A stretch of 64,000 nucleotides of DNA from Actinomycetes bacterium (lineage in GTDB: Bacteria; Actinomycetota; Acidimicrobiia; Acidimicrobiales; Aldehydirespiratoraceae). The translations under genes and the position numbers were made by a program. Positions within the stretch are counted from its first letter, which is position 1, and each line of letters starts with the position of its first letter. Where the stretch lies: contig JAJRXC010000017.1 of the NCBI GenBank assembly GCA_024276495.1, positions 1 to 64,000 of the forward strand. The letters are read 5' to 3'. The notes beneath the pieces were generated by a model that was not told where the DNA came from, made no database searches, and was given only the letters and a program-made list of their open reading frames with translations. This document shows positions 48,407 through 57,429 of the stretch, piece by piece.

Positions 48407-49378
48407 TCAGTAGAAGACGCAGCGGGTGCGGTGCCGCGGTGTCGCCTTGTAGCGCGGCTCGGCGCCGAGGTTCCAGAGCACGTTGTCGAGATCGCCGGCC
48501 GTGATGTGGTCGCCCCCGGCGGCCAGCGCCGCCCGGAGCGACTCGACCGCGTGCAACCCGCAGGCCCGGATCTCGATCTCGGGCGGCGATCCGACCGGGA
48601 TGTCGTCACCGGCCTCGATGTGGGCGAGGAGCTCGTCGTCGAATTGCAGCACGCCGGCGATCCGCAGCACATGGGGGACGAGGTTGTCGGCGAACATCGT
48701 GAGCTCGGCCCGATCCTCGAAGTGGCCGGGCCCGGTCCGCTGGAAGGCCACCGAGAGGTCCTGCACGGTGATCTGGGCCCGCTTGTAGAGGAGCACTTCG
48801 CCGGCGACGGGGTGCAGGTGGACGTCGCGGTAGAACGGCATCTCGGCGAGCAACTCGAGGAGTCGGGCCCCGCGGCCCTCGGCTGCCGCGACCGTGGCGA
48901 CGAACGACCCGCCGCCGACCCGGTCCACGAACTCGGCGAGATCGTGCCACGCCCGGGTGAAGAGCTCCATGAGCTCATGGGCGGGACCGCCGTCGAGGAG
49001 CTGGTCGAACGCCGCCGCCGCGTCGTCCACGGTCCACGCGGCCAGGCGCTCGGTGGTCAGCCGGCCGGTGTCGGCGACGAGATCGCGCAGCGACGCCGCG
49101 ATCGTGTGGTAGCCGGACAGGCCCGGTCGCTTCTGCAGGTGAGGGAAGTAGCCGCTCCCGAAGTTGATCGCGTCGAGCGCGAGCACGAACGCGGTCGCGG
49201 TCTCCTCCGAACCGATGCGGGTCTGGCCGGGATCGTCGAGCGGCCGATCGAGAAGGCCCTCGTCGACGAGATGCGACGCGAGCTCGACGATGCGGTCGTC
49301 GTCGATGATGACATGGGTCGCGGCGGCGGCCACGGCGGCGCACGACTCCCGGATGCGGTCGAACACCGTCTCGGTCAT
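48407..49378 (-). CDS. Queuosine salvage protein Qng1/DUF2419 family (queuosine nucleoside glycosylase-like)
   Basis: LDAINFGSGYFPHLQKRPGLSGYHTIAASLRD; NLVPHVLRIAGVLQFDDELLAHIEAGDDIPVGSPPEIEIRACGLHAVESL; DLDNVLWNLGAEPRYKATPRHRTRCVFY. Confidence 0.85.
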   Translation of the reverse strand: MTETVFDRIRESCAAVAAAATHVIIDDDRIVELASHLVDEGLLDRPLDDPGQTRIGSEETATAFVLALDAINFGSGYFPHLQKRPGLSGYHTIAASLRDLVADTGRLTTERLAAWTVDDAAAAFDQLLDGGPAHELMELFTRAWHDLAEFVDRVGGGSFVATVAAAEGRGARLLELLAEMPFYRDVHLHPVAGEVLLYKRAQITVQDLSVAFQRTGPGHFEDRAELTMFADNLVPHVLRIAGVLQFDDELLAHIEAGDDIPVGSPPEIEIRACGLHAVESLRAALAAGGDHITAGDLDNVLWNLGAEPRYKATPRHRTRCVFY

Positions 49379-49710
49379 CTCGGACTCCCGTGGGCCCGAA
49401 CGACGTGGGCGACCCTGACCTCGTACCACTCGTACCACTCGTCGCGGCCCCGGGACTGGGCGTCGAGGTGATCGGGGTGACGTCGCCATCGCTCGATCGC
49501 CGCCTCGTCGGCCCAGTACGACACGGTGATCCCCGTTCCGTCGGCGGCCCGCGTGGAGTCGACACCCAGATGACCGGGGATCGTCGCCGCGAGCTCCACC
49601 ATTCGGGCGGCAGCGGCCTCGTAGTCGCGGTCGACCGCCTCGTCTCCCCAGTTCGCCCGGCGGTTGGTGAAGATCACGGCGAGATACGGAGGTTCGGGGG
49701 TGGTCGTCAT
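49375..49710 (-). CDS. Antibiotic biosynthesis monooxygenase (ABM)-like domain protein
   Basis: PYLAVIFTNRRA...ELAATIPGHLGVDSTRAADGTGITVSYWADEAAIERWRRHPDH. Confidence 0.85.
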   Translation of the reverse strand: MTTTPEPPYLAVIFTNRRANWGDEAVDRDYEAAAARMVELAATIPGHLGVDSTRAADGTGITVSYWADEAAIERWRRHPDHLDAQSRGRDEWYEWYEVRVAHVVRAHGSPR

Positions 49711-49726
49711 CGGACCACCGTAGGCG

Positions 49727-51187
49727 TCAGCGCCCGCGGGCCCGCCGCCATCGTCCGTAGCGGGTCACGAGATCGAGCGAGCGGATCGCCCGGCCGGCCG
49801 AGGCGTGACACATCACGCCGGCGGCGCGGGCCGCGGCCGGGCCGGGATTGTCGGGCCGGGCGTTGGCCAGCTCGGTCGCCATGAGCACCGGTGTGCCGGT
49901 GGCCGAAGCGATCTCCGCCGCGGCCTGGGCGTAGCGGGTGTCCTGGCGCTCGTGGAAGTCGACGATCCGTTCGAGGCCGTGGTCGGGGTAGAACGGTCCT
50001 TCACGCATCATCGCCGCGGTGTTCGACTGGATGCCCAGGCCCAAGAAGAGCACCGAATCGACCTCGGGATGCGATGCCGCGAGCTTGAGGATCTCCGGCA
50101 CCGTGTCGCGGGTCTCGCCTCCGGCCATGTCGATCGGATTGTTCTTCGACCAGCGCGGCGGCAGGAGCTCGTCGATCGCCGCGTGGAGATCGGCCGGCAG
50201 GGGACCGGCCGAGAGCCTCGTGGGTGTCATCGCGTCGACAGCGGCGACTCCCCAGCCGCCGACGGTGGTGACGACCACGACGCGGTTGCCCTGCGGCAGG
50301 GGTTGGGTGGCGAGGGTGGCGGCGGTCTCGAAGGCCTCCTCCACGTCGCGGGCCCGCAACACTCCTGCCTGACGGCACATTCCGTCGAACACCGAATCGT
50401 CGGTCGCGAGCGCACCGGTGTGGCTCGCCGCGGCGCGCGCGCCGGCATCGGACGCGCCGCCCTTCACGAGGACGATCGGTTTTCGTTCGCTGACGGCGCG
50501 GAGCCGTTCGAACAGCTTATGACCGGCGTCGACCGATTCCATGTAGACCAGGCAGACATCGGTCGCGGGATCGTCGGCGAACCACTCGAGATAGTCGGCG
50601 ATGCCGAGGACCGCCGCGTTGCCCGCCGCGACCGCGCGGCTGATCCCCACCCCGGTGTGGCGGGCGAGATTCAGAAACGACGAGACGAAGTTGCCCGACT
50701 GGCTGGCCACGGCGATCCGGCCGGGAGGCGCATAGGGGGCGACGATCTGGGCGCACATCCTCGACGGGGTGGAGACGACGCCCTGGCCGTTGGGTCCGGC
50801 GACGGCCACGCCCAGCTCCTCGGCCAACGCCACGAGTCGTCGTTCGGCCTCGGCCCCGGCGGCGCCCGCCTCGCGATACCCGGCGGCCGCGAAGAACGCG
50901 GCGGTGACCCCCTTGGCCGCGGCGGCCCGCAACAGGTCCTCGTTGATGGCCTGCGGGGTGCAGATGAAGATCAGGTCGGCGGCCCCGTCGGGGACGTCGT
51001 CGATCGATCCGAGCACCGCCTGTCCGAGCGCGTCGCCCGGCTCGCGGCCGACGGGGAAGATCCGCCCCCGGTAGCCGGAGGCCAAGATGTTGTGGAGGGT
51101 GACGAATCCGAACTTCCCCGGATGGTTCGACACGCCCGTGATGATGATGCCGTCGGGGTCGAAGAGGGCGGCGAGGTCGTGGCTCAA
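49727..51187 (-). CDS. NDP-forming acyl-CoA synthetase, CoA-binding (alpha-type) subunit
   Basis: FDPDGIIITGVSNHPGKFGFVTLHNIL; AVAGPNGQGVVS; SQSGNFVSSFL; SHTGALA. Confidence 0.9.
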   Translation of the reverse strand: MSHDLAALFDPDGIIITGVSNHPGKFGFVTLHNILASGYRGRIFPVGREPGDALGQAVLGSIDDVPDGAADLIFICTPQAINEDLLRAAAAKGVTAAFFAAAGYREAGAAGAEAERRLVALAEELGVAVAGPNGQGVVSTPSRMCAQIVAPYAPPGRIAVASQSGNFVSSFLNLARHTGVGISRAVAAGNAAVLGIADYLEWFADDPATDVCLVYMESVDAGHKLFERLRAVSERKPIVLVKGGASDAGARAAASHTGALATDDSVFDGMCRQAGVLRARDVEEAFETAATLATQPLPQGNRVVVVTTVGGWGVAAVDAMTPTRLSAGPLPADLHAAIDELLPPRWSKNNPIDMAGGETRDTVPEILKLAASHPEVDSVLFLGLGIQSNTAAMMREGPFYPDHGLERIVDFHERQDTRYAQAAAEIASATGTPVLMATELANARPDNPGPAAARAAGVMCHASAGRAIRSLDLVTRYGRWRRARGR

Positions 51188-51843
51188 GCGGGATCCGTCT
51201 CCAACAGGGCGTCGACCGCGATCGGAACGCCGTCGACGAGGATGAGCGGGTTGAGGTCGACCGAACGGATGCCGTCTTCTTCCCGGCCGACGTTCGCGAG
51301 GGCGACGAGGGCCTCCACCAACGCCTGGCGGTCCACCGCGGGCTCACCGCGGAACTCGCCCAGCAGGCGCTGGGTGGCGAGGTCGTCGATCATCTCCGCG
51401 GCGTCGATCTCGTCGATCGGCACGAGCCGGAAGACGACATCGCGGATCGCTTCGGCCAGGACCCCGCCGACTCCGAGCATGATGGTCAGCCCGAACTGGG
51501 GGTCGTCGACGAGCCCGGCGATCAGCTCACGGTTGCCCGAGACCATCGTGGAGACGAGGACCTCGACGTCGCCGTCGTCGGGACGGGCGGCCGCTAGGAG
51601 CTCGTCGCACGCGACGCGAAGCCCTGCCTCGTCGGGAATGCGCAGCCGTACGAGACCGCGCTCGGTCTTGTGGGCGATCGCCCGGCCGCACAGCTTTGCC
51701 ACGACCGGGTAGCCCACGTCGGGGTCGGCGTCGACCGCGGCGACCACGTCGTCGGTCGTTGTCCCGGTCACGAACGGCGACACGGGCACGCCGTGGCGGG
51801 CGACGACCCGGCGGGATTCGGCTTCGGAAAGGGTGATGCTCAC
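51184..51843 (-). CDS. NDP-forming acyl-CoA synthetase, ATP-grasp (beta-type) subunit
   Basis: GYPVVAKLCGRAIAHKTERGLVRL; FGLTIMLGVGGVLAEAIRDVVFRL; SVDLNPLILV; GTG start. Confidence 0.88.
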   Translation of the reverse strand: MSITLSEAESRRVVARHGVPVSPFVTGTTTDDVVAAVDADPDVGYPVVAKLCGRAIAHKTERGLVRLRIPDEAGLRVACDELLAAARPDDGDVEVLVSTMVSGNRELIAGLVDDPQFGLTIMLGVGGVLAEAIRDVVFRLVPIDEIDAAEMIDDLATQRLLGEFRGEPAVDRQALVEALVALANVGREEDGIRSVDLNPLILVDGVPIAVDALLETDPA

Positions 51844-51913
51844 GGCGATGGGTCTACCACGCGGCTCCGATCCGGCTCCCGCCGGAAACCGGTGGTCGGG
51901 GCGAGGGGCTCGG

Positions 51914-52270
51914 TCAGTCGGGCAACCGGCAGGCGTCGGTGGCCCCCGGGAGCTTGTGACGGAAACGGGCGACGAGCGCGTAGACCGGCCGGGCCAGCCA
52001 CGACATCGGCGCGGTGACCAGGACGCGGCCCACGACACCCCAGAAGCCGCCGGCCGCGATGAGCGCGCGTCCGATCGCGAGGTGCCCACGATGAAGGCCT
52101 CCGTCGGCGTCGACCCAGTAGGCCGCGGTCGTGACGTCGCGTTCGGTCAGCCCGAGCGCGTCGAGATCGAGGGACTGCCAGGGCTCGACGGGGGTGCCGC
52201 TCGGAAGCCGCGCCTCGATCCAGCGGGCCGAGGAGGTGCAGAACCCACAGTCGCCGTCGAACACGAGCAC
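51914..52270 (-). CDS. DCC family thiol-disulfide oxidoreductase (DUF393)
   Basis: MLVFDGDCGFCTSSARWIEARL. Confidence 0.92.
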   Translation of the reverse strand: MLVFDGDCGFCTSSARWIEARLPSGTPVEPWQSLDLDALGLTERDVTTAAYWVDADGGLHRGHLAIGRALIAAGGFWGVVGRVLVTAPMSWLARPVYALVARFRHKLPGATDACRLPD

Positions 52271-52380
52271 GGCTTCAGTCTCGCAGGTGACGCGCGAGCT
52301 CCGACATCCGGATCCGACCCCGGACGCGAGAACGCCGCCGGATGACCGGCGGCGGCGGGAAGATCGATCGATCCGCGAAG

Positions 52381-52470
52381 TCAGCTGTTGCGGCCCTGAT
52401 TGGGCTTGCGGCCGTGGTTGGCCTTGCTGCGGCGGGTCTTCGCCTTCTTCTTCTTCGTGCGCTTCGACAT
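52381..52470 (-). CDS. 29-aa highly basic protein, candidate ribosomal protein bL37
   Basis: MSKRTKKKKAKTRRSKANHGRKPNQGRNS; ANHGxxPN tail resembles actinobacterial bL37; below the supplied ORF cutoff. Confidence 0.7.
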   Translation of the reverse strand: MSKRTKKKKAKTRRSKANHGRKPNQGRNS

Positions 52471-52506
52471 GCCGGACAGGCTATCGGGCGGTTCTCGAAC
52501 CGCGAC

Positions 52507-53520
52507 TCAGGCGTGGTGGCCGCCCGTCCAGGCCAGCACGTCGTCGGCGGTCCAGGTGTTGACGATGTCGTCGACGGGCACACCGCAACGCGCCGCCTTG
52601 TCGGCGCCGTAGGGCTGCCATTCGAGCTGGCCCGTGGCATGGGCATCGGTGTTGATCGCGATCTTGCACTCCCAGTCGAGGGCGAGCTCGAGCAGCTCCT
52701 CGGGTGGGTCCTGGCGCTCGGGCCGACAGTTGATCTCGACCGCGGTGTCGAACCGGGCGCAGGCGGCGAACACGATCTCCGGATCGAACGCCGACGGGGG
52801 TCGGCCCCGCCCCACGAGCTTGCGATTGGTGCAATGGCCGAGGATGTCGGTGTGGGGGCTGGCGATGGCCATCACCATGCGTCGGGTCATCTCGTCGCGG
52901 GGGAGGCGGAGCTTGGAGTGCACGCTCGCGACGACGACATCGAGGCGGGCGAGTAGGTCGTCGGCCAGATCGAGCGTCCCGTCCTCGAAGATGTCGACCT
53001 CCATGCCGGTGAGGATCCGAAATGGTGCGACCTCGGCGTTGAGTGTGTCGATCTCGTCGAGTTGCGACCGCAGCCGCTCCTCACTGAGCCCGTGGGCGAT
53101 GGTGAGCCGGGCGGAGTGGTCGGTGATTACCATCCACTCGTGGCCGAGCGCGATCGCGGTGGCGACCATGTCGGGGAGCGGGCCGCCGCCGTCGGACCAG
53201 GTGGTGTGGACATGGCAGTCACCGCGCAGCGCGGCCAGCACCGTCTCGCCTTCGCCGACCGGGATCCGGCTGCGTTCGTCGAGTCGGGCGAGGTACCCGT
53301 CGGTTTTGTCGTCGAGCGCGTCGACGATCACCTCGGCCGTGCTCTTGCCGATGCCGTCGAGCTCGGTGAGGGTCCCGGCCGCGGCCCGTTTCGAGATCTC
53401 TTCGGGCCCGGTCGCGGCGACGACGTCGATCGCGTTGCGAAACGCCCGGATCTTCTGGCCGGGGGCCAGCTCGCGGTCGAGATAGTGAATGGCCTGCTGC
53501 AGCGCGAGGAGCGGCTCCAT
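52507..53520 (-). CDS. PHP domain protein with N-terminal HhH (PolX-type) region
   Basis: ELDGIGKSTAEVIVDAL; DCHVHTTWSDG; VITDHSARL; NTDAHATGQL. Confidence 0.92.
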   Translation of the reverse strand: MEPLLALQQAIHYLDRELAPGQKIRAFRNAIDVVAATGPEEISKRAAAGTLTELDGIGKSTAEVIVDALDDKTDGYLARLDERSRIPVGEGETVLAALRGDCHVHTTWSDGGGPLPDMVATAIALGHEWMVITDHSARLTIAHGLSEERLRSQLDEIDTLNAEVAPFRILTGMEVDIFEDGTLDLADDLLARLDVVVASVHSKLRLPRDEMTRRMVMAIASPHTDILGHCTNRKLVGRGRPPSAFDPEIVFAACARFDTAVEINCRPERQDPPEELLELALDWECKIAINTDAHATGQLEWQPYGADKAARCGVPVDDIVNTWTADDVLAWTGGHHA

Positions 53521-53579
53521 CCGGGTCACGCTACCCGTCGCCGTCGACCGCCGAAGTGGCCGCGTCGCCGGGCCGGTGC

Positions 53580-53921
53580 TCAGAGATTGCTGAAGTCGAC
53601 TACGATCAACACCGTCAGCAACCCGATGATGCCGACGTTGATGGCCGTCATCGGCCATTTCCACTTGTGGTTCGCTCGGTGGAAGCGGCGAATGCTCACG
53701 ACGTTGGCGACGATCGCGGCGGCCCCGATGGGCACACCGATCCACGGACCGACCCCGGTGCCGAACCCGATCAGTGGAAAGACGAACGGAATCAGCACAT
53801 AGGTGAGCGTGCACCGGATCGCCGAGACCGCGATCGACTTCGAGAAGGCCCGCTCGGCGCCCGCGAGGTCGGCACCGTCGGTGGTCGTCGGGGCGTTCGG
53901 CGCCGCGCTCACATCGGTCAC
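53580..53921 (-). CDS. Hypothetical membrane protein (3 predicted TM helices)
   Basis: AIRCTLTYVLIPFVFPLIGFGTGVGPWIGVPIGAAAIVANVVSIRRFHRA. Confidence 0.72.
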   Translation of the reverse strand: MTDVSAAPNAPTTTDGADLAGAERAFSKSIAVSAIRCTLTYVLIPFVFPLIGFGTGVGPWIGVPIGAAAIVANVVSIRRFHRANHKWKWPMTAINVGIIGLLTVLIVVDFSNL

Positions 53922-53951
53922 GAAGCCCCACCGTATCCCCCGACCGGTCGC

Positions 53952-53957
53952 TAGCCT
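53952..53957 (+). promoter_or_regulatory. Putative -10 (TAGCCT), leaderless promoter of ychF
   Basis: 10 nt upstream of ATG 53968. Confidence 0.45.
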
Positions 53958-53967
53958 CGACCGGGCC

Positions 53968-55041
53968 ATGGAACGATTCGGATTCGTCGGGCTTCCCAAC
54001 GCCGGCAAGAGCTCTCTGTACAACGCGCTCGCCGGAGGTGGCGCCCACGCGGCCCCCTACGCCTTCGCGACGACCGATCCCAACGTCGGTGTCGCGAAGG
54101 TTCCCGATGTCCGGCTCGATCGACTCGCGGTGATGAGCGGGAGCAGGAACGTCGTGCACGCGGCGGTCCAGTTCACCGACATCGGCGGGCTGGTCGAGGG
54201 CGCGAGTCAAGGAGAGGGGCTCGGCAACGCCTTCTTGTCCCACATTCGCGAGGTCGACGCGATCGTGTTCGTCCTGCGGGCGTTCCCCGACCCCGACGTG
54301 CCCGGTCCCAGCGATCCGCTCGAACATCTGCGGGTGGTCGAGATCGAGCTGGCGCTCGCCGATCTCGCCAGTGCCGAGAAGGCACTCGACAAGACCAGCC
54401 GCATGCTGAAGGGCGATGGCTCGCTGCGGTCGACCGTCGATCTCCTGCAGACCGTCGTCGACCATCTCTGCGAGGGCACGCCGTTGTATCGGGTCGGTCT
54501 CGACGACGAGGCGCGCGGGCAGCTCAAGGAGTTCTTCTTCCTCACCAACAAGCCGGTGATGGCCGTGCTCAACATCGGTGAGGACCAGATCGGCCACGAG
54601 GACGCGCTCGCGGCGCCGGTCCGAGCCGAGCTCGACGGGGCCGAGGTGGTTCCGCTCAGCGTGCAGCTCGAGGCCGAGGCCGCGTTGATGGACGCCGGCG
54701 AGCGTGAGGAGATGCTCGAGGCCCTCGGTCTCGGGGAAGGAGCGGTGCCCCGGTTCCTGAAGAGCGCCTACCACATGCTCGGCCTGCGAACGTTTCTCAC
54801 GACCGGGGAGAAGGAGAGCCGGGCGTGGACCTTCCGGGCCGGCTCGACCGCGCCCGAGTGCGCCGGTGTGATCCACACCGACTTCCAGCGCGGGTTCATC
54901 CGGGCCGAGACGATCCAGTGGGACGAGCTGCTCGAGGCGGGCTCGTGGGCCGCGGCCCGTGATGTCGGCAAGGTGCGATCCGAGGGAAAGGACTACGTCA
55001 CCCGCGACGGCGACGTCATGGAGTTCCGCTTCAACGTCTGA
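53968..55041 (+). CDS. ychF: Redox-regulated/ribosome-associated ATPase YchF
   Basis: FGFVGLPNAGKSSLYNALAGGGAHAAPYAFATTDPNVGVAKVPD; C-terminal GVIHTDFQRGFIRAETI. Confidence 0.96.
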   Translation: MERFGFVGLPNAGKSSLYNALAGGGAHAAPYAFATTDPNVGVAKVPDVRLDRLAVMSGSRNVVHAAVQFTDIGGLVEGASQGEGLGNAFLSHIREVDAIVFVLRAFPDPDVPGPSDPLEHLRVVEIELALADLASAEKALDKTSRMLKGDGSLRSTVDLLQTVVDHLCEGTPLYRVGLDDEARGQLKEFFFLTNKPVMAVLNIGEDQIGHEDALAAPVRAELDGAEVVPLSVQLEAEAALMDAGEREEMLEALGLGEGAVPRFLKSAYHMLGLRTFLTTGEKESRAWTFRAGSTAPECAGVIHTDFQRGFIRAETIQWDELLEAGSWAAARDVGKVRSEGKDYVTRDGDVMEFRFNV

Positions 55042-55160
55042 GCGCGGGGTCGTCCGGGGTCGTCCGACCCGGCTCTCGCGGGTTCGGGTAACCCCGGGTC
55101 GCACGCGGGAGTCCAATGGGGGGGACACATTCCTTCACCGACGTACGCGCCCGATCCCCC

Positions 55161-55186
55161 CAGCCTGCCTACCGGCAGGTAGGCTG
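55161..55186. promoter_or_regulatory. 26-bp imperfect palindrome overlapping putative -10 (TAGGCT, 55180-55185) of the desaturase gene
   Basis: CAGCCTGCCTACCGGCAGGTAGGCTG, 10 nt upstream of ATG 55196. Confidence 0.65.
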
Positions 55187-55195
55187 AGAGGCATC

Positions 55196-56179
55196 ATGGT
55201 GACCACCGCAGACAACTCCCTCCCGAACCGTTCCCCGTCGGACGGTTCCCTCACCGACGCGACGCTCGTGGAGGTCCTCGAAGAGACGGCCGCCGGCCTC
55301 CTCGAGCGCCACCTCGCGACCACCAAGGAATGGTTTCCCCACGCCTTGATCCCGTGGACCTCGGCCGTCGACTACGACGACGACTACGAGTGGGATCCCG
55401 CCGACGCCACGATTCCGCCGGCGGTGCGGAGCGCGCTGTTCGTCAACGTCTTGACCGAGGACAACCTGCCCTACTACTTCCGTGACATCGAGCGCATGTT
55501 CGGTCGGGACGGCGCGTGGGGCGAGTGGGTCCGTCGCTGGACGGCCGAGGAGGGTCGCCACGGGATGGTGCTCAACACCTACCTCCAGGCCACGAGAGCG
55601 GTCGATCCCGTCGATCTCGAGCGGGCCCGGATGATCCAGGTGCAAACCGGTGCGGTTCCCGAGCCGCCGAACCCGGCCGAAGGACTCGCCTATGTCTCCT
55701 TGCAGGAGCTCGCGACCCGTATCTCCCACTTCAACACCGGTGGCCTGTTGGAGGACCCCGTCGGTCGCCAGATCATGCGTCGGGTCGCGTCCGACGAGAA
55801 CCTCCACTTCCTCTTCTACCGGGATGCGTTCTCGGCGACCATCGAGATCGATCCGTCGATGGCCGTCATGGCGATCGAGAAGCAGACGGTGAACTTCGCG
55901 ATGCCCGGTGTCGGGATCCCCGGCTTCAACTCCCACGCGAAGGCGATCGCCGACGCGGGCATCTACGACCTCGCCATCCACCACGACCAGATCCTGCAAC
56001 CGGTCATCATGCGCGATTGGGCCGTCGAGTCGATCGAGGGTCTGTCGCCCGAGGCGGAAGCTTCCCGCGAGCGGCTGCTGAAGTACATCAGCCGGGTCGG
56101 CAAGGTCGGGGCCCGCCTCGCGAGCCGTCGCGAGGAGAAGGCGGCGCGGGCCGCGGAACGCGAACCGACGCCGGTGTGA
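55196..56179 (+). CDS. Acyl-ACP desaturase (soluble diiron, DesA-like)
   Basis: WTAEEGRHGMVLNTYL and ASDENLHFLFYRDAF diiron motifs; VNVLTEDNLPYY. Confidence 0.93.
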   Translation: MVTTADNSLPNRSPSDGSLTDATLVEVLEETAAGLLERHLATTKEWFPHALIPWTSAVDYDDDYEWDPADATIPPAVRSALFVNVLTEDNLPYYFRDIERMFGRDGAWGEWVRRWTAEEGRHGMVLNTYLQATRAVDPVDLERARMIQVQTGAVPEPPNPAEGLAYVSLQELATRISHFNTGGLLEDPVGRQIMRRVASDENLHFLFYRDAFSATIEIDPSMAVMAIEKQTVNFAMPGVGIPGFNSHAKAIADAGIYDLAIHHDQILQPVIMRDWAVESIEGLSPEAEASRERLLKYISRVGKVGARLASRREEKAARAAEREPTPV

Positions 56180-56217
56180 TTCCCCGGCGGAGCACGCGCC
56201 ACGCCCTTCGCGGCGCG

Positions 56218-56223
56218 TAGATT
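56218..56223 (+). promoter_or_regulatory. Putative -10 (TAGATT), leaderless promoter of DUF192 gene
   Basis: 6 nt upstream of ATG 56230. Confidence 0.45.
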
Positions 56224-56229
56224 TCCGCC

Positions 56230-56559
56230 ATGGCGTGGCTCGTGGCCGAGGATCGTGTGGTGGCGTCGCTCGAGGTCGCGGACACTCGCGGCGCCCGGCG
56301 CCGAGGCCTGATCGGCCGCGACGGGATCGAGGGAGCGCTGCTGTTGTCGCCGGCCCGCTCCGTCCACACCATGCGAATGAGGTTCGCGATCGATGTCGCC
56401 CATCTCGACGCCGACATGACGGTGCTGTCGGTGGTGACGATGCCGCCGTGGCGAATCGGCCGGTGGCACCCGCGGGCCCGCCACGTGATCGAGGCGGAGG
56501 CGGGTTCGTTGCGACGTTGGGGCATCGAGCCGGGCGTCACGATCGAAGTTCGTTCATGA
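56230..56559 (+). CDS. DUF192 family protein
   Basis: RRRGLIGRDGIEGALLLSPARSVHTMRMRFAIDVAHLD. Confidence 0.88.
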   Translation: MAWLVAEDRVVASLEVADTRGARRRGLIGRDGIEGALLLSPARSVHTMRMRFAIDVAHLDADMTVLSVVTMPPWRIGRWHPRARHVIEAEAGSLRRWGIEPGVTIEVRS

Positions 56560-57419
56560 GCGGTTCCCCGGCGCCCGGCGCCCTCGTGTTGATCGCGACC
56601 CCCATCGGGAATCTGGGCGACCTCTCGTCGCGGGCGGCGGAGGAGCTCGCCACCGCCTCCCTGATCTGTTGCGAGGACACGCGGCGCACGGGTCGTCTGT
56701 TGGCGCACCTGGGGCTCACGGGTCGGCGACTCCGACGGGTCGACGATCACACCGAAGCGGCCGAGGTCGATGACGTGGCCGCCCGCATCGGGGCCGGTCA
56801 GCGCGTCGCCCTGGTGTCCGACGCGGGGACACCGGGGATCTCCGATCCGGGGGCGCGGCTCGTCGCCGGGGTGATCGCGGCAGGTCACCCGGTGACGGTG
56901 GTCCCCGGGCCGGTCGCCGCGGTCGCGGCCCTCGTGGCGAGCGGCGCGGTCACCGATCGTTTCGTCTTCGAGGGGTTCTTGCCCCGCGAGGGTCGGGAGC
57001 GCCGGCGTCGACTGGCCGAGATCGCGACCGAGTCCCGCACCGTCGTGCTCTACGAGTCACCGAAGCGGATCGGGTCGATGCTCGAGGCCTTGATCGAGGT
57101 GTGTGGCGGCGACCGGCGGGCGACGATCGCCCGCGAGATCACGAAGCTGCACGAGGAGTTCGTCCGGGGCTCGCTCGCCGAGCTGTCGGATTGGGCGGCG
57201 ACGCCGCCGAAAGGAGAGATCGTCGTGGTGATCGAGGGGGCGCCGGCGATGCCGGATGCCACCGACGAAGTCATCGTCGCGGCGTTGACCACCGAGCTCG
57301 CGGGAGGGGCGAGTCGACGCGACGCGACCGCCGCGGTGGCGGAGATGTTGGGGGTCGGGCACCGGCGGACCTACGAGCTGGCGATCGGCATCCCCGGGAG
57401 TGTCACACCCCCTTCGTAG
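56556..57419 (+). CDS. rsmI: 16S rRNA (cytidine-2'-O)-methyltransferase RsmI
   Basis: LVLIATPIGNLGDLSSRA; CEDTRRTGRLL; VSDAGTPGISDPG. Confidence 0.95.
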   Translation: MSGSPAPGALVLIATPIGNLGDLSSRAAEELATASLICCEDTRRTGRLLAHLGLTGRRLRRVDDHTEAAEVDDVAARIGAGQRVALVSDAGTPGISDPGARLVAGVIAAGHPVTVVPGPVAAVAALVASGAVTDRFVFEGFLPREGRERRRRLAEIATESRTVVLYESPKRIGSMLEALIEVCGGDRRATIAREITKLHEEFVRGSLAELSDWAATPPKGEIVVVIEGAPAMPDATDEVIVAALTTELAGGASRRDATAAVAEMLGVGHRRTYELAIGIPGSVTPPS

Positions 57420-57422
57420 CAT
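57417..57422 (+). promoter_or_regulatory. Putative -10 (TAGCAT), leaderless promoter of rmuC; its TAG is the rsmI stop codon
   Basis: 7 nt upstream of ATG 57430. Confidence 0.45.
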
Positions 57423-57429
57423 TCGGTTC

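Noticed and set aside
49805-51712. 635-aa plus-strand ORF
   Set aside because: Antisense to the NDP-forming acyl-CoA synthetase subunits.
52507-55128. 873-aa minus-strand ORF suggesting a giant protein
   Set aside because: Only 52507-53520 matches a protein family (PHP); the upstream part is antisense to ychF.
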